DNA of 64,000 nt from a gamma proteobacterium symbiont of Ctena orbiculata (GTDB lineage Bacteria; Pseudomonadota; Gammaproteobacteria; Chromatiales; Chromatiaceae). The notes under the pieces are model-generated. The model did no database searches, was not told where the DNA came from, and worked only from the letters and a program-made list of their open reading frames with translations. The translations under genes were made by a program, and so were the position numbers. Of this stretch, positions 1 through 8,498 are shown piece after piece. The first letter of the stretch is position 1. Every line of letters starts with the position of its first letter. The stretch spans positions 103,072 to 167,071 of the forward strand of contig QBVD01000044.1 in NCBI GenBank assembly GCA_003058525.1. The letters are read 5' to 3'.

Positions 1-407
1 TGGATCAGATCCACTGCCGACATCTCTCCCATCCAGGAAGAGTTGAACAGGACCGTGGTCTTGGTGGGATCAAGTATTTTGAAGATCTGATGCTCATAGG
101 TCTTTGCATTCTCCACCACCTCTTCCCGTGTGAGGGGTGGCCGGGTAGCACTTTTCCCTGTGGGATCACCGATCATGCCGGTGAAGTCACCGATCAGAAA
201 GATCACCTCGTGCCCCAATTCCTGGAATTGTCGAAGTTTATTGATAAGGACAGTGTGCCCGAGGTGGAGGTCCGGGGCCGTGGGATCAAACCCTGCCTTA
301 ATCTTCAGTGGTTTGCCCCGCTGCAGCTTTTTAATCAACAAATCTTCAGGCAGAACCTCTTCCGTACCTCGTTTAATAAGTTCCAGGGAACCAGTGACAT
401 CGGTCAT
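1..407 (-). CDS. tyrS: Tyrosyl-tRNA synthetase, N-terminal part (cut by window start)
   Basis: Charges tRNA-Tyr with tyrosine in the cytoplasm. The minus-strand reading frame opens with ATG at 407 ([14 protein letters not shown]) and runs off the window, so about 135 residues are visible. The class I signature is clear: [15 protein letters not shown] carries the HIGH-type motif (HLGH), followed by [15 protein letters not shown], typical of bacterial TyrS. The KMSKS loop and S4 domain lie outside the window. The gene is divergent from the mepM-like peptidase at 573, an arrangement common in gammaproteobacteria. The 165 bp between them should hold both promoters, but I see no strong consensus there. 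Confidence 0.95.
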   Translation of the reverse strand, partial: MTDVTGSLELIKRGTEEVLPEDLLIKKLQRGKPLKIKAGFDPTAPDLHLGHTVLINKLRQFQELGHEVIFLIGDFTGMIGDPTGKSATRPPLTREEVVENAKTYEHQIFKILDPTKTTVLFNSSWMGEMSAVDLI

Positions 408-572
408 TTACTAAATCTCTAAAATTAAGATAATGGTTGCACACTCTACTAGAAGCATCTGATAAAATTAACCATTGTATAGTGTTATGCGCTACTATCC
501 ATTATGTGATCAGGCGCTGTATTCTATCGTCAAGAGGCCGATACAGAGTATATATTGCCGTATTATTCAATC

Positions 573-2033
573 ATGCAAGACTTTAAATCCTACACATTGG
601 AGAGAAAACCGGCGCGCGGCCTACTCGGCCGAGGCCTATTGTTTGCTGCGGTTATACTCCTTCTCCTTGCCGCAGGAACCCTCTACTTCAGCCAGTCATC
701 CCACCAAACCACCGTGGATGACAATCCTCCCTCCTCTCAACAGATTGATAAAACAGACCAGAAAAGGATTCTACCACTACAACTACCCGGCCAATCCAGC
801 AGAAAGCCCGCCACTCCCGATTCACCTGACCAGTCAATCAGCTTCATCAGGCAGGCGGTGGCCGTCGAGGCCGAGCCGGTCATCGAGACTGACATCCCGA
901 CTGTAGCAGTGGTACAGGAGACAGCGCCTGAGTCCCATACACTGACTTACGAGATTCAGAATGGCGACTCCCTGGCCAGCATATTCAAAAAGCATGATCT
1001 CAGCGCCAATCTGCTGCACCGCATTGTCCACTCCAGTGACACCGCAAAAAAACTGACCGATATTCGCCCCGGAGAGATCCTGCACGTGGAGCTGGATGGG
1101 GAACAGAATTTTCTCGGTCTGCGTCTCGAACAGAGCAAGATCGACAGTCTCCAGATAACCGCCATCGAAGATGGTTTTAAAGCAGCCGAACTGAGCAGAG
1201 AGGTGGAGGTAAGGTCCAATCACATCAGCGGCACCATCGAGAACTCTTTTTACGTCGCGGCGAAAGAGGCTGGTCTCTCAGAAAAGCTGATCATGCAGAT
1301 GGCGGGTATCTTTGGTTGGGATATTGACTTCGCCCTGGAGATCCGCAGCGGCGATCGGTTCACGGTCATCTTTGAGGAAGACTATCTTGACGGGGAGAAA
1401 CTCCGCGACGGTCCCATTCTGGCCGCGGAATTCGTCAATCGGGGACGCTCCTACCGAGCCCTGCTGTATACAGACGATACAGGTCGATCTGATTACTACA
1501 GTCCCGATGGCCGCAGTATGCGCAAGGCCTTTCTTCGGGCTCCTGTCGATTTCAGGCGTATTTCATCGCGCTTTACCCGGGAACGATACCACCCTGTACT
1601 GGGTAAAAAGCGCCCCCATCGGGGGGTCGACTATGCGGCGAAAACCGGCACACCGGTGAAAGCCGCCGGTGATGGAAAGATCATTCACCGAGGCAAAAAA
1701 GGCGGCTACGGAAAGACCGTCATCATAAAGCATGGGCAGACATACACTACCCTGTACGCCCATCTTTCCCGCTACAACAAGAAGGCCAGGAAAGGAAGCA
1801 AGGTCAAGCAGGGGCAGACCATCGGATATGTCGGCAGTACCGGGCTCGCAACAGGCCCGCACCTCCACTATGAATTCCGCCTCAATGGCGTGCACAGGAA
1901 TCCTTTAACGGTGAAGCTCCCTGCAGCCAAGCCTATCGCAAAAAAATATCGTGAAGATTTTCAACTGAAGATACAACCCCTGCTGAGCCAACTTGAGTTG
2001 ATCGATCGCACCCTTGTTGCAAATGCCCAATGA
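573..2033 (+). CDS. mepM: Murein DD-endopeptidase, M23 family with OapA/LysM-like domain (MepM type)
   Basis: Predicted periplasmic zinc peptidase that cuts peptide crosslinks in peptidoglycan so the wall can expand. From ATG 573 it is 486 residues; a TTG at 555 in frame is less likely. Order: a short cytoplasmic N-terminus, one membrane segment near residues 20-40 (GLLFAAVILLLLAAGTLYF), a LysM-like/OapA domain around residues 120-165 (YEIQNGDSLASIFKKHDL), a mixed middle domain, and a C-terminal M23 domain at about 355-455. The zinc ligands are visible as HRGVD and HLH (GPHLHYEF). The stop overlaps the start of anmK by 11 bp, so the two are probably co-translated; both act on murein turnover. 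Confidence 0.9.
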   Translation: MQDFKSYTLERKPARGLLGRGLLFAAVILLLLAAGTLYFSQSSHQTTVDDNPPSSQQIDKTDQKRILPLQLPGQSSRKPATPDSPDQSISFIRQAVAVEAEPVIETDIPTVAVVQETAPESHTLTYEIQNGDSLASIFKKHDLSANLLHRIVHSSDTAKKLTDIRPGEILHVELDGEQNFLGLRLEQSKIDSLQITAIEDGFKAAELSREVEVRSNHISGTIENSFYVAAKEAGLSEKLIMQMAGIFGWDIDFALEIRSGDRFTVIFEEDYLDGEKLRDGPILAAEFVNRGRSYRALLYTDDTGRSDYYSPDGRSMRKAFLRAPVDFRRISSRFTRERYHPVLGKKRPHRGVDYAAKTGTPVKAAGDGKIIHRGKKGGYGKTVIIKHGQTYTTLYAHLSRYNKKARKGSKVKQGQTIGYVGSTGLATGPHLHYEFRLNGVHRNPLTVKLPAAKPIAKKYREDFQLKIQPLLSQLELIDRTLVANAQ

Positions 2034-3135
2034 ATCAGTGTTTGTGGGACTCATCTCAGGCACCAGTCTGGATGGCGTGGACGCTGTGGTTGTCGACCTC
2101 TCCAACAATCAACCCCGCCTGATAGCGAGTCACGTCGAGCCTTATCCCACTCAACTCAGAACCTCACTGCGGGCCCTTTGCCAACCCGGCAGCAATGAAA
2201 TCGACCGCATGGGGGAACTCGACAAACAGGTTGCCGTCACCTTCGCAACCGCTTGTCGTGCCGTATTGGCAGACACCGGCATAACACCACAACAGATAAC
2301 AGCCATAGGGAGCCACGGCCAGACCATTCGTCATCGTCCCGACGCAGAAAATCCTTTTACCCTGCAGATTGGGGATCCCAATACTATTGCGGAACTGACA
2401 GGCATCACCACGGTTGCTGATTTCCGCCGTCGTGACATGGCGGCGGGTGGTCAAGGTGCACCACTTGTACCTGTCCTCCATCAGGCGCTGTTTCAAAAAC
2501 CCGGAATAAAGCGGATCGTCCTGAATCTGGGTGGAATCGCCAACATCACCTGCCTGCCCGAGAATAATGCAAAACCGGTTACCGGATACGATACCGGACC
2601 GGCGAATACCCTGCTCGATAGCTGGATAGAAAATCACCGGACCGTCACGCTGGACCACCAAGGCGCATGGGCAAAAAGCGGTCATATCAACGATAGCCTA
2701 CTGAATGAATTGCTGTCCGATCCCTATTTTCAACAGCCTCCGCCAAAAAGCACCGGCAGAGAATATTTCACCCTTGATTGGTTGCTGGAGAGACTCACCC
2801 GTCACCAGCTCTCAGCCGTGGATGTACAGGCAACCTTGGTTGAACTCAGCGCTGCTACTATTGCCCAGGCAATTCTTGATGAGGGCTATAATGAATCTGA
2901 GGTTTTGGTGTGCGGAGGAGGAGCTCACAATCTCTATCTGCTGGAACGTTTAGGCAATCGACTGCCTAGTGCCGAGATACAGCCAACATCTGCCTACGGC
3001 GTGGATACGGACTGGATCGAAGCCATCACATTCGCCTGGTTGGCGAAACGCACCCTCAGTGGACTCAATGGTAACCTGGCTTCCGTCACAGGTGCTGAAC
3101 GGAATGTGATTTTGGGCGGTATTTATCCCGTCTGA
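2023..3135 (+). CDS. anmK: Anhydro-N-acetylmuramic acid kinase
   Basis: Phosphorylates and hydrates 1,6-anhydro-MurNAc released from murein, giving MurNAc-6-phosphate for recycling. ATG at 2023 (MPNESVFVGLISGTSLDG) gives 370 residues, normal for AnmK; upstream TTG codons are in frame but unneeded. Family signatures are the phosphate-binding N-terminus GLISGTSLDGVDAVVVDL, GSHGQTIRH, LGGIANIT and YDTGPANTLLD, and the C-terminal CGGGAHN loop. It overlaps the preceding peptidase gene. The window also encodes AmgK (23.3-24.3 kb), the kinase of the alternative recycling branch. Confidence 0.95.
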   Translation: MPNESVFVGLISGTSLDGVDAVVVDLSNNQPRLIASHVEPYPTQLRTSLRALCQPGSNEIDRMGELDKQVAVTFATACRAVLADTGITPQQITAIGSHGQTIRHRPDAENPFTLQIGDPNTIAELTGITTVADFRRRDMAAGGQGAPLVPVLHQALFQKPGIKRIVLNLGGIANITCLPENNAKPVTGYDTGPANTLLDSWIENHRTVTLDHQGAWAKSGHINDSLLNELLSDPYFQQPPPKSTGREYFTLDWLLERLTRHQLSAVDVQATLVELSAATIAQAILDEGYNESEVLVCGGGAHNLYLLERLGNRLPSAEIQPTSAYGVDTDWIEAITFAWLAKRTLSGLNGNLASVTGAERNVILGGIYPV

Positions 3136-3320
3136 GGGGCCGATCGGCATCCATCCCTGTCGTTTAAGACGAGACCAGTCAGCCACATTTCCATTGACCG
3201 AAGTTGTAGCTAGGGCCTGTCGACTGCCTTTCCGGCGTGAGCTTGGATAGCCTCTCCAATTGGAATCGGCAAAAAAGATGAATAAATGCTCTACGTCAGA
3301 GAATTAGAAGTTATTAATTC

Positions 3321-3326
3321 TATAAT
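3321..3326 (+). promoter_or_regulatory. Candidate -10 box ahead of sdhCAB
   Basis: TATAAT lies 30 bp before the sdhC start inside an AT-rich stretch of the 221-bp gap behind anmK. No convincing -35 hexamer stands 16-18 bp upstream, so this may need an activator or may not be the true promoter. Nothing else was recognised in this gap. Confidence 0.3.
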
Positions 3327-3356
3327 GTATATAAACGCGATAGCCTTTTGAACTCC

Positions 3357-3992
3357 ATGCGTACAGCTTCCATCGACAATCGAAACTTTTTACTGCGCCG
3401 ATTGCATTCACTATTCGGTCTTCTGCCCGTTGGTGGTTTCCTGATCTTCCATCTGTGGGAAAACTCACAATCCCGTTTTGGTCAGATTCATTACAACGAT
3501 CAGGTCGTGGGCTGGCTGCAAAGTCTCAATTATCTGACATTGATGGAGATCTTCGTGATTGCCTTGCCGCTGCTATTTCATGCAGGATACGGTTTGGTCA
3601 TTATCCACGGAGTAGAAGGCAACTGGTATCGCTATCCCTGGCTGCACAACCGTTTTTACTGGCTGCAGAGGATTTCCGGTATCGGCATCCTGCTGTTCCT
3701 TGTATTGCATGTGGGTTGGACCAGGATTTGGGGCATATGGCAACCCGAAATCAAAGCCGATCTCTTCAGTCATATGCAGCTGCTGCTTGGTAATCCCATC
3801 ACCTTTCTACTCTACCTGACAGGTCTCCTGTTGGCAGTCTTCCACTTGTGTAACGGTTTATGGACTATGGCAATCAGTTGGGGACTCACTACAAGTGTCA
3901 ATGCCCAACGTTACTGGTTCTATTTCTGTATGCTGCTTGCCCTGACACTGAGCACCATGGGCGTGCACGGTATGCTGGGATTCATCGCATGA
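3357..3992 (+). CDS. sdhC: Succinate dehydrogenase / fumarate reductase cytochrome b subunit, type B
   Basis: Membrane anchor that binds haem b and passes electrons between the iron-sulfur subunit and quinone. ATG 3357 (MRTASIDNRNFLLRRLHSLF) gives 211 residues; a TTG at 3348 is the alternative. Five hydrophobic segments are visible. Histidines in RLHSLFG, FLIFHLW, FHAGYG, VIIHGV, LVLHVGW and FHLCNG fit the four haem ligands of the single-subunit di-haem anchors of Bacillus-like (type B) enzymes. There is no separate sdhD. The stop overlaps the sdhA start (ATGA), so translation is coupled. Confidence 0.88.
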   Translation: MRTASIDNRNFLLRRLHSLFGLLPVGGFLIFHLWENSQSRFGQIHYNDQVVGWLQSLNYLTLMEIFVIALPLLFHAGYGLVIIHGVEGNWYRYPWLHNRFYWLQRISGIGILLFLVLHVGWTRIWGIWQPEIKADLFSHMQLLLGNPITFLLYLTGLLLAVFHLCNGLWTMAISWGLTTSVNAQRYWFYFCMLLALTLSTMGVHGMLGFIA

Positions 3993-5878
3993 AAAGACCG
4001 CGTAAAGTCATCGTTGTCGGTGGTGGACTGGGCGGCCTGTGGTCGGCATTGCGGGTGGCGGAAGCCGGATTTCAGGTAGAGATCTTCTCCCTTTTCGAGG
4101 TCAAGCGTTCACACTCGGTATGTGCCCAGGGCGGCATCAACGCCTGCTTCGACAGCAAAGGCGAACGCGACAGTGTCTGGCAACATATCGTCGACACGCT
4201 GAAGGGTGGTGCATACCTGGCCAATCAACCACCGGTAAAGTCGATGTGTGAACAGGCACCCGGCATCATCCGCACTTTCGAACGCATGGGTGTTACCTTC
4301 TCCCGCACGGCAGAGGGATTGCTGGACCTCCGTCTTTTCGGCGGTGTCAAGAACCGGCGTACCGTATTTGCCGGTGCCAGTACGGGACAGCAGCTCTTGT
4401 ACGGTGTCGATCAAGAGATCCGCCGCCAGGAGTCCCTGGGGCGTGTGCAGAAATATGAGTGGTGGGAGTTCCTCTCCCTGGTAAAGGATGGACGGGGCAC
4501 CTGCAAAGGAATCGTCGCAATGAACCTGCGCACCATGGATGTCAAACATTTTCGTGCGGATGCAGTGATACTGGCAACCGGGGGTATGGGACAGGTATTT
4601 GGTCATCGCTCCACCAACTCTACCAACTCCACCGGTGCAGCCGCATGTCGCGCATACCGGCAGGGCGCCTGGCTGGCCAATACGGAATTCTTTCAATTCC
4701 ACCCGACCGCCATGCTCGGTGACGACAAGACACGCTTGATGAGCGAAGCGGCTCGTGGCGAGGGTGGGCGTATCTGGGTACCAAAAAATCCTCAGGAGAA
4801 CCGGCGTGCCGGCGATGTCCCCGAACAGGAGCGATTCTATTTTCTCGAAGAGTGGTACCCGAGCTATGGAAATACGGTACCACGGGACGTAGCATGCCGT
4901 GCGATCTGGAAGGTTGTGCATGAGATGGGGCTGGGTGTTTCCGGAGAAAACAAAGTCTTTCTCGATCTGACACATTTGAATCCCGGATTCATAGAACATC
5001 GCCTGCATGCGATCCTTGATATCTACCGCAAATTTCACGGTACTGATCCCGTACATGAGCCCATGGAGATCTATCCTTCGGCCCATTACGCCATGGGCGG
5101 CCTCTGGGTTGATTTCGAGAAAGATCAATCCGATGGCGGATTAAAGCCGGGAAGTCCACGCAATCACGCAACCAACATACCGGGGCTCTACGCCTGTGGC
5201 GAGTGTGATTACGGTTACCACGGGGCCAACCGGTTAGGCGCCAACTCGCTTCTCTCAGCCTCATTCAGTGGCCGGGTCGCCGGCGAAGCGGTTGCAAACT
5301 ACCTGAAGGGTCTGGAGGATGAACTGCTGAGTGTACCCGAACGGTTCTACCTGGATGAGGTCAAGCGACAGCAGTCGATTAACCTGAATCTGACATCAAG
5401 CGACGGCACTGAGAATCCCTACACATTACATCGTGAGCTTGGCGAAATCATGTCGGGACAGGTAGGTGTCGTGCGGGATAACGCAGTTCTCAACACTGCC
5501 ATTGATTCACTGCAGGAACTTGAGCAACGCAGCCAATCAGTCAAGCTGGATGCGAGTAATGAATGGAGCGATCAGGGTTTGATATATGTCCGTCAGCTGC
5601 AGGAGATGATACGACTCGGCGCTGTCATTGCCGGTAGCGCCCTGGCCCGGGATGAGTGTCGAGGCGCTCACTTTAAACCGGCTTTTGAAGTTCCGACACC
5701 GAAGGATGCCTACCCGGGCGATCCAGCCTATGAAGCCTATCGCGAGAGCTGGAAAAAGCAGAATCAGGCGTGGTTGAAGACAACTGTCGCTGAATATTCG
5801 ACAGACGGTCCCAGAATCAGCTTTCGCGAGATAGACCTTTCCGTCCTGCCACCGGAAGAGCCACGGGACTATCGCTGA
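3989..5878 (+). CDS. sdhA: Succinate dehydrogenase / fumarate reductase flavoprotein subunit, type B
   Basis: Catalytic subunit carrying covalently bound FAD; interconverts succinate and fumarate. ATG 3989 overlaps the sdhC stop and gives 629 residues. The N-terminus has the Rossmann motif VIVVGGGLGGL, then the flavinylation segment RSHSVCAQGGINA, whose wording matches Bacillus SdhA and not the proteobacterial RTHTVSAQGG. Further signatures: LANQPPVKSMCE, MSEAARGEGGR, the active-site region HPTAMLGDDKTRLMSE, YAMGGLWVD, and the C-terminal RGAHFKP. The strong Bacillus-type likeness across the whole protein is the odd feature in an otherwise gammaproteobacterial neighbourhood. Confidence 0.95.
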   Translation: MKRPRKVIVVGGGLGGLWSALRVAEAGFQVEIFSLFEVKRSHSVCAQGGINACFDSKGERDSVWQHIVDTLKGGAYLANQPPVKSMCEQAPGIIRTFERMGVTFSRTAEGLLDLRLFGGVKNRRTVFAGASTGQQLLYGVDQEIRRQESLGRVQKYEWWEFLSLVKDGRGTCKGIVAMNLRTMDVKHFRADAVILATGGMGQVFGHRSTNSTNSTGAAACRAYRQGAWLANTEFFQFHPTAMLGDDKTRLMSEAARGEGGRIWVPKNPQENRRAGDVPEQERFYFLEEWYPSYGNTVPRDVACRAIWKVVHEMGLGVSGENKVFLDLTHLNPGFIEHRLHAILDIYRKFHGTDPVHEPMEIYPSAHYAMGGLWVDFEKDQSDGGLKPGSPRNHATNIPGLYACGECDYGYHGANRLGANSLLSASFSGRVAGEAVANYLKGLEDELLSVPERFYLDEVKRQQSINLNLTSSDGTENPYTLHRELGEIMSGQVGVVRDNAVLNTAIDSLQELEQRSQSVKLDASNEWSDQGLIYVRQLQEMIRLGAVIAGSALARDECRGAHFKPAFEVPTPKDAYPGDPAYEAYRESWKKQNQAWLKTTVAEYSTDGPRISFREIDLSVLPPEEPRDYR

Positions 5879-5885
5879 GGATGTC

Positions 5886-6641
5886 ATGATGGGTAAAACA
5901 ATCGACCTGCAGATTCGTCGACAAGACACCCCATATAGCCCACCCTATTGGCAGACATTCTCGATACCCTACCGCGATGGCCATAACATCGTCTCAGCCC
6001 TGATGGTGATCCGCGAACATCCACTCACGCAAGATGGCCAACTCGTCGACCCGGTCGCCTGGGAGTTCAACTGCATGGAAGAGGTCTGCGGCGCCTGCTC
6101 CATGGTGATCAACGGGAAGCCTCGGCAAGCCTGCTCCACACTGATCGATTCCCTCGAACAACCTATAAAACTCGAACCCCTGGGTAAATTCCCCGTGGTT
6201 CGGGACTTGATGGTCGATCGCAGCAAGATCTTCAGCGATCTGAAGAGAGTACGTGCCTGGATCGAAATTGACGGCGCCTGGGACATCCATCAGGGCGCAC
6301 CCCGCATTTCGCCGGAGACATGGAAGGAGAGCTACCTCTACAGCCGCTGCATGAGCTGCGGTTGCTGCATGGAGGCCTGTCCGCAATATGGCATGGAAAA
6401 AGAGTTTGTCGGTCCCGCCGCCCTGGCTGCCGTCCGATTGATGAACAACCATCCCACCGGCAGCTATCATCAACAGCAGCGCCTGCATGCCATCATGGGC
6501 GATGGCGGGCTCAGTGATTGCGGCAATGCGCAGAACTGCGTCCGGGTCTGCCCAAAACAGATTCCACTCACCACCGCTATCGGCGAACTGGGGCGTCAAA
6601 CCACCCTGCAATTGCTTAGGGATCTGTTCGGCAAGAGCTGA
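5886..6641 (+). CDS. sdhB: Succinate dehydrogenase / fumarate reductase iron-sulfur subunit, type B
   Basis: Carries the three iron-sulfur clusters that link FAD to the membrane anchor. 251 residues, the size of Bacillus SdhB. The 2Fe-2S domain shows NCMEEVCGACSMVINGKPRQACS; the C-terminal ferredoxin domain shows CMSCGCCMEACP and CGNAQNCVRVCPKQIPLT. TGAGG at 5876-5880 is a good ribosome site for ATG 5886; ATG 5889 is also possible. It follows sdhA by 7 bp and completes a C-A-B operon, the order used by type B enzymes. Confidence 0.95.
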   Translation: MMGKTIDLQIRRQDTPYSPPYWQTFSIPYRDGHNIVSALMVIREHPLTQDGQLVDPVAWEFNCMEEVCGACSMVINGKPRQACSTLIDSLEQPIKLEPLGKFPVVRDLMVDRSKIFSDLKRVRAWIEIDGAWDIHQGAPRISPETWKESYLYSRCMSCGCCMEACPQYGMEKEFVGPAALAAVRLMNNHPTGSYHQQQRLHAIMGDGGLSDCGNAQNCVRVCPKQIPLTTAIGELGRQTTLQLLRDLFGKS

Positions 6642-6766
6642 TGGCCTCATCCCCGCATCAACACGATCATCCATCAACAATTGTGAAAATGTCGCATCGT
6701 TGGCAGTTACGATGCCCTGATATTGGTAGCATTAACCAATTGGCTGATGGAGACCACAGGAGATAA

Positions 6767-7441
6767 ATGATGGCTATTCGAAGCACACTTTGTTGCCTTG
6801 TCGCAAGCATGGTCATGCTACAGGCATGTACCACTGTCGATCCCTACACAAGGGAGGAGAAGACATCCAAGGCAACCACTGGCGCCATGATCGGGGCAGT
6901 CGCCGGAGCTGTTCTGGGAATTGCCACTTCCAAGGATAAAAAGAAGCGCAAAGAGCGCGCATTGAAGGGTGCAGGAATCGGTGCGATTGCCGGAGGCGGT
7001 GTCGGTTACTATATGGATGTACAGGAAGCCAAGCTTCGTCAACGCTTGGAAAACACCGGTGTCAGCGTAACCCGTGATGGGGACAACATCATCCTCAATC
7101 TGCCCGGCAACATCACTTTCGAAGTCGATAAATCAGATGTGAAGCCCAACTTTCTGGAGATACTCGGCTCGGTCGCCCTGGTGCTGCAGGAATACAAGTC
7201 GACCATGATTGAAGTGGCAGGCCACACCGACAGTACTGGTTCGGAATCCCATAACCAGATGTTGTCGCAACAACGCGCCCAGTCGGTTTCCAATGCCTTG
7301 GTCGAAAACGGTGTGGAAGGTGTCCGTATCGATACGGTAGGCTTTGGTGAAACACGGCCAACCGCGTCCAATAAAACGGCTGCAGGACGGCAACAGAACC
7401 GTCGTGTGGAATTGACCCTGCTACCCTATGCCGAGGGTTAA
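6767..7441 (+). CDS. OmpA-family lipoprotein with glycine-zipper segment (YiaD-like)
   Basis: Predicted outer-membrane lipoprotein that binds peptidoglycan. AGGAG at 6758-6762 supports ATG 6767; 224 residues. The signal peptide ends in a lipobox (LQAC, Cys21). Residues about 36-85 form a glycine-rich zipper (GAMIGAVAGAVLGIA, then GAGIGAIAGGGVGYYMD) split by a very basic stretch (KDKKKRKERALK). The C-terminal OmpA domain has the diaminopimelate-binding signature GHTDSTGS and NQMLSQQRAQSV. It lies 125 bp behind sdhB, perhaps its own unit. The order matches YiaD of E. coli. Confidence 0.88.
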   Translation: MMAIRSTLCCLVASMVMLQACTTVDPYTREEKTSKATTGAMIGAVAGAVLGIATSKDKKKRKERALKGAGIGAIAGGGVGYYMDVQEAKLRQRLENTGVSVTRDGDNIILNLPGNITFEVDKSDVKPNFLEILGSVALVLQEYKSTMIEVAGHTDSTGSESHNQMLSQQRAQSVSNALVENGVEGVRIDTVGFGETRPTASNKTAAGRQQNRRVELTLLPYAEG

Positions 7442-7471
7442 TCAAGAATCACAAGAGACTGTCCCACAAGA

Positions 7472-7501
7472 GCCCGCATACCATGGAGTGGTGATGCGGG
7501 C
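7472..7501. terminator. Hairpin between convergent genes
   Basis: GCCCGCAT (7472-7479) pairs with ATGCGGGC (7494-7501), extended by ACCA/TGGT, leaving a short loop. It sits between the convergent stops of the OmpA lipoprotein and erpA. No T tract follows on either side, so it may be a weak two-way terminator. Confidence 0.45.
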
Positions 7502-7519
7502 GCCGGGTTGGGGAGATGA

Positions 7520-7870
7520 TCAGACAGAAAACGAGGAGCCGCAGCCGCAGGTTGTGGTTGCATTGGGATTGCGGATGATGAACTGGGCACCCTGCAGGCC
7601 TTCCGTATAGTCAACCTCGGCTCCCATCAGATACTGCATGCTCATGGGGTCCACCAACAGGGTTACACCCCCTGTCTCGACCCTGGTATCGCCATCGTTT
7701 TCATTCTCATCGAATGAGAAGCCATATTGAAACCCGGAGCAGCCCCCACCCTGTATATATACACGTAACATCAGGTCAGGGTTACCCTCTTCAGCAATCA
7801 GTGAAGCGACCTTGGAGGCAGCCGCTTCGGTAAAGATGATAGAATCGTTGTATGTATCTGCGCTAGTCAT
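7520..7870 (-). CDS. erpA: Iron-sulfur cluster insertion protein ErpA
   Basis: A-type carrier that delivers Fe-S clusters to apoproteins. 116 residues, the usual size. The three cluster cysteines are present: [11 protein letters not shown] and the C-terminal CGCGSSF. The region [20 protein letters not shown] is characteristic of ErpA. In the minus direction it is the last gene of the argC, DUF6776, bactofilin, erpA block, a neighbourhood common in gammaproteobacteria, although the 148-bp gap in front suggests its own promoter. The window's SdhB is a plausible client. Confidence 0.95.
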   Translation of the reverse strand: MTSADTYNDSIIFTEAAASKVASLIAEEGNPDLMLRVYIQGGGCSGFQYGFSFDENENDGDTRVETGGVTLLVDPMSMQYLMGAEVDYTEGLQGAQFIIRNPNATTTCGCGSSFSV

Positions 7871-7923
7871 GATGATGGCCCTGCTCTCTCCGGCCTGGTA
7901 TCCCAGGCGGGTCTAATAGTTGC

Positions 7924-7941
7924 CAAACCTAATACGGTTTG
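7924..7941. promoter_or_regulatory. Inverted repeat upstream of erpA
   Basis: CAAACC-TAATAC-GGTTTG is a perfect 6-bp inverted repeat with a 6-bp spacer, 54 bp upstream of the erpA start. Its shape suits a dimeric repressor. An IscR-like factor is a reasonable suspicion because ErpA genes are often IscR targets, but the sequence is not a clear IscR consensus. Confidence 0.3.
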
Positions 7942-8018
7942 TCGCGGTAAATTATATGGAAGTATGCAATTACCGAGAAAAACAGTCAAGTATTATTCAC
8001 AAACAATTCCGTTACGGC

Positions 8019-8477
8019 TTAACCCTCAGGGGTAATCACCTTCTCCCCATCACTCACCACCGTCTCCTCCTGTTGTGGCTTCCCATCATACGGCAGCTGC
8101 GGGGGATCCTGCTCAGAGGCGTGAATCAGTTTGCCGTTGACCTCCGCCCCCATCGCCATCTCCAGCATGGCGTAGGTCAGAGTGCCGGTTATTCTTGCCC
8201 TGGGCGCCAATTCCACTCGGTTGCTTGCGATGACATCCCCGACTACCGTGCCGTTCAACATCACATTGCCTACCCGGACGTTGCCATCTATGGTGCCCAA
8301 TTCACTCAATGTCAGGGTCGCTGACGGATCTTGTGGATCGGACAGTACATCGCCCCTGATCACGCCATCCACATGCAGTCCATTGCTGAAGGTGATATCA
8401 CCCTTGATTTCAGTGCCCGAACCGATCACTGTCGTAATTCGAGGTGAACGGAATTTTTTCTTACTCTTACCAAACAT
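8019..8477 (-). CDS. Bactofilin (polymer-forming cytoskeletal protein)
   Basis: Bactofilins self-assemble into filaments that scaffold cell-wall enzymes or stalk and shape proteins. 152 residues. A short basic N-terminus (MFGKSKKKFRSPRITTVIG) may touch the membrane; residues about 17-110 form the right-handed beta-helix core (GTEIKGDITFSNGLHVDGVIRG, VGNVMLNGTVVGDVIASNRVEL), and the C-terminal tail is acidic and disordered. It ends 148 bp before erpA and lies 21 bp behind the DUF6776 gene in the same direction, so it is probably co-transcribed with argC. Confidence 0.9.
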   Translation of the reverse strand: MFGKSKKKFRSPRITTVIGSGTEIKGDITFSNGLHVDGVIRGDVLSDPQDPSATLTLSELGTIDGNVRVGNVMLNGTVVGDVIASNRVELAPRARITGTLTYAMLEMAMGAEVNGKLIHASEQDPPQLPYDGKPQQEETVVSDGEKVITPEG

Positions 8478-8498
8478 AGTGATTTTTTCCTTTCTACA

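Noticed and set aside
3860..3988. Upstream extension of sdhA into sdhC
   Set aside because: The 43 extra residues do not look like any SdhA; ATG 3989 overlaps the sdhC stop and begins at the Rossmann motif.
4109..5128. 339-codon open frame opposite sdhA
   Set aside because: Shadow of a strongly conserved flavoprotein; no ribosome site or family match.
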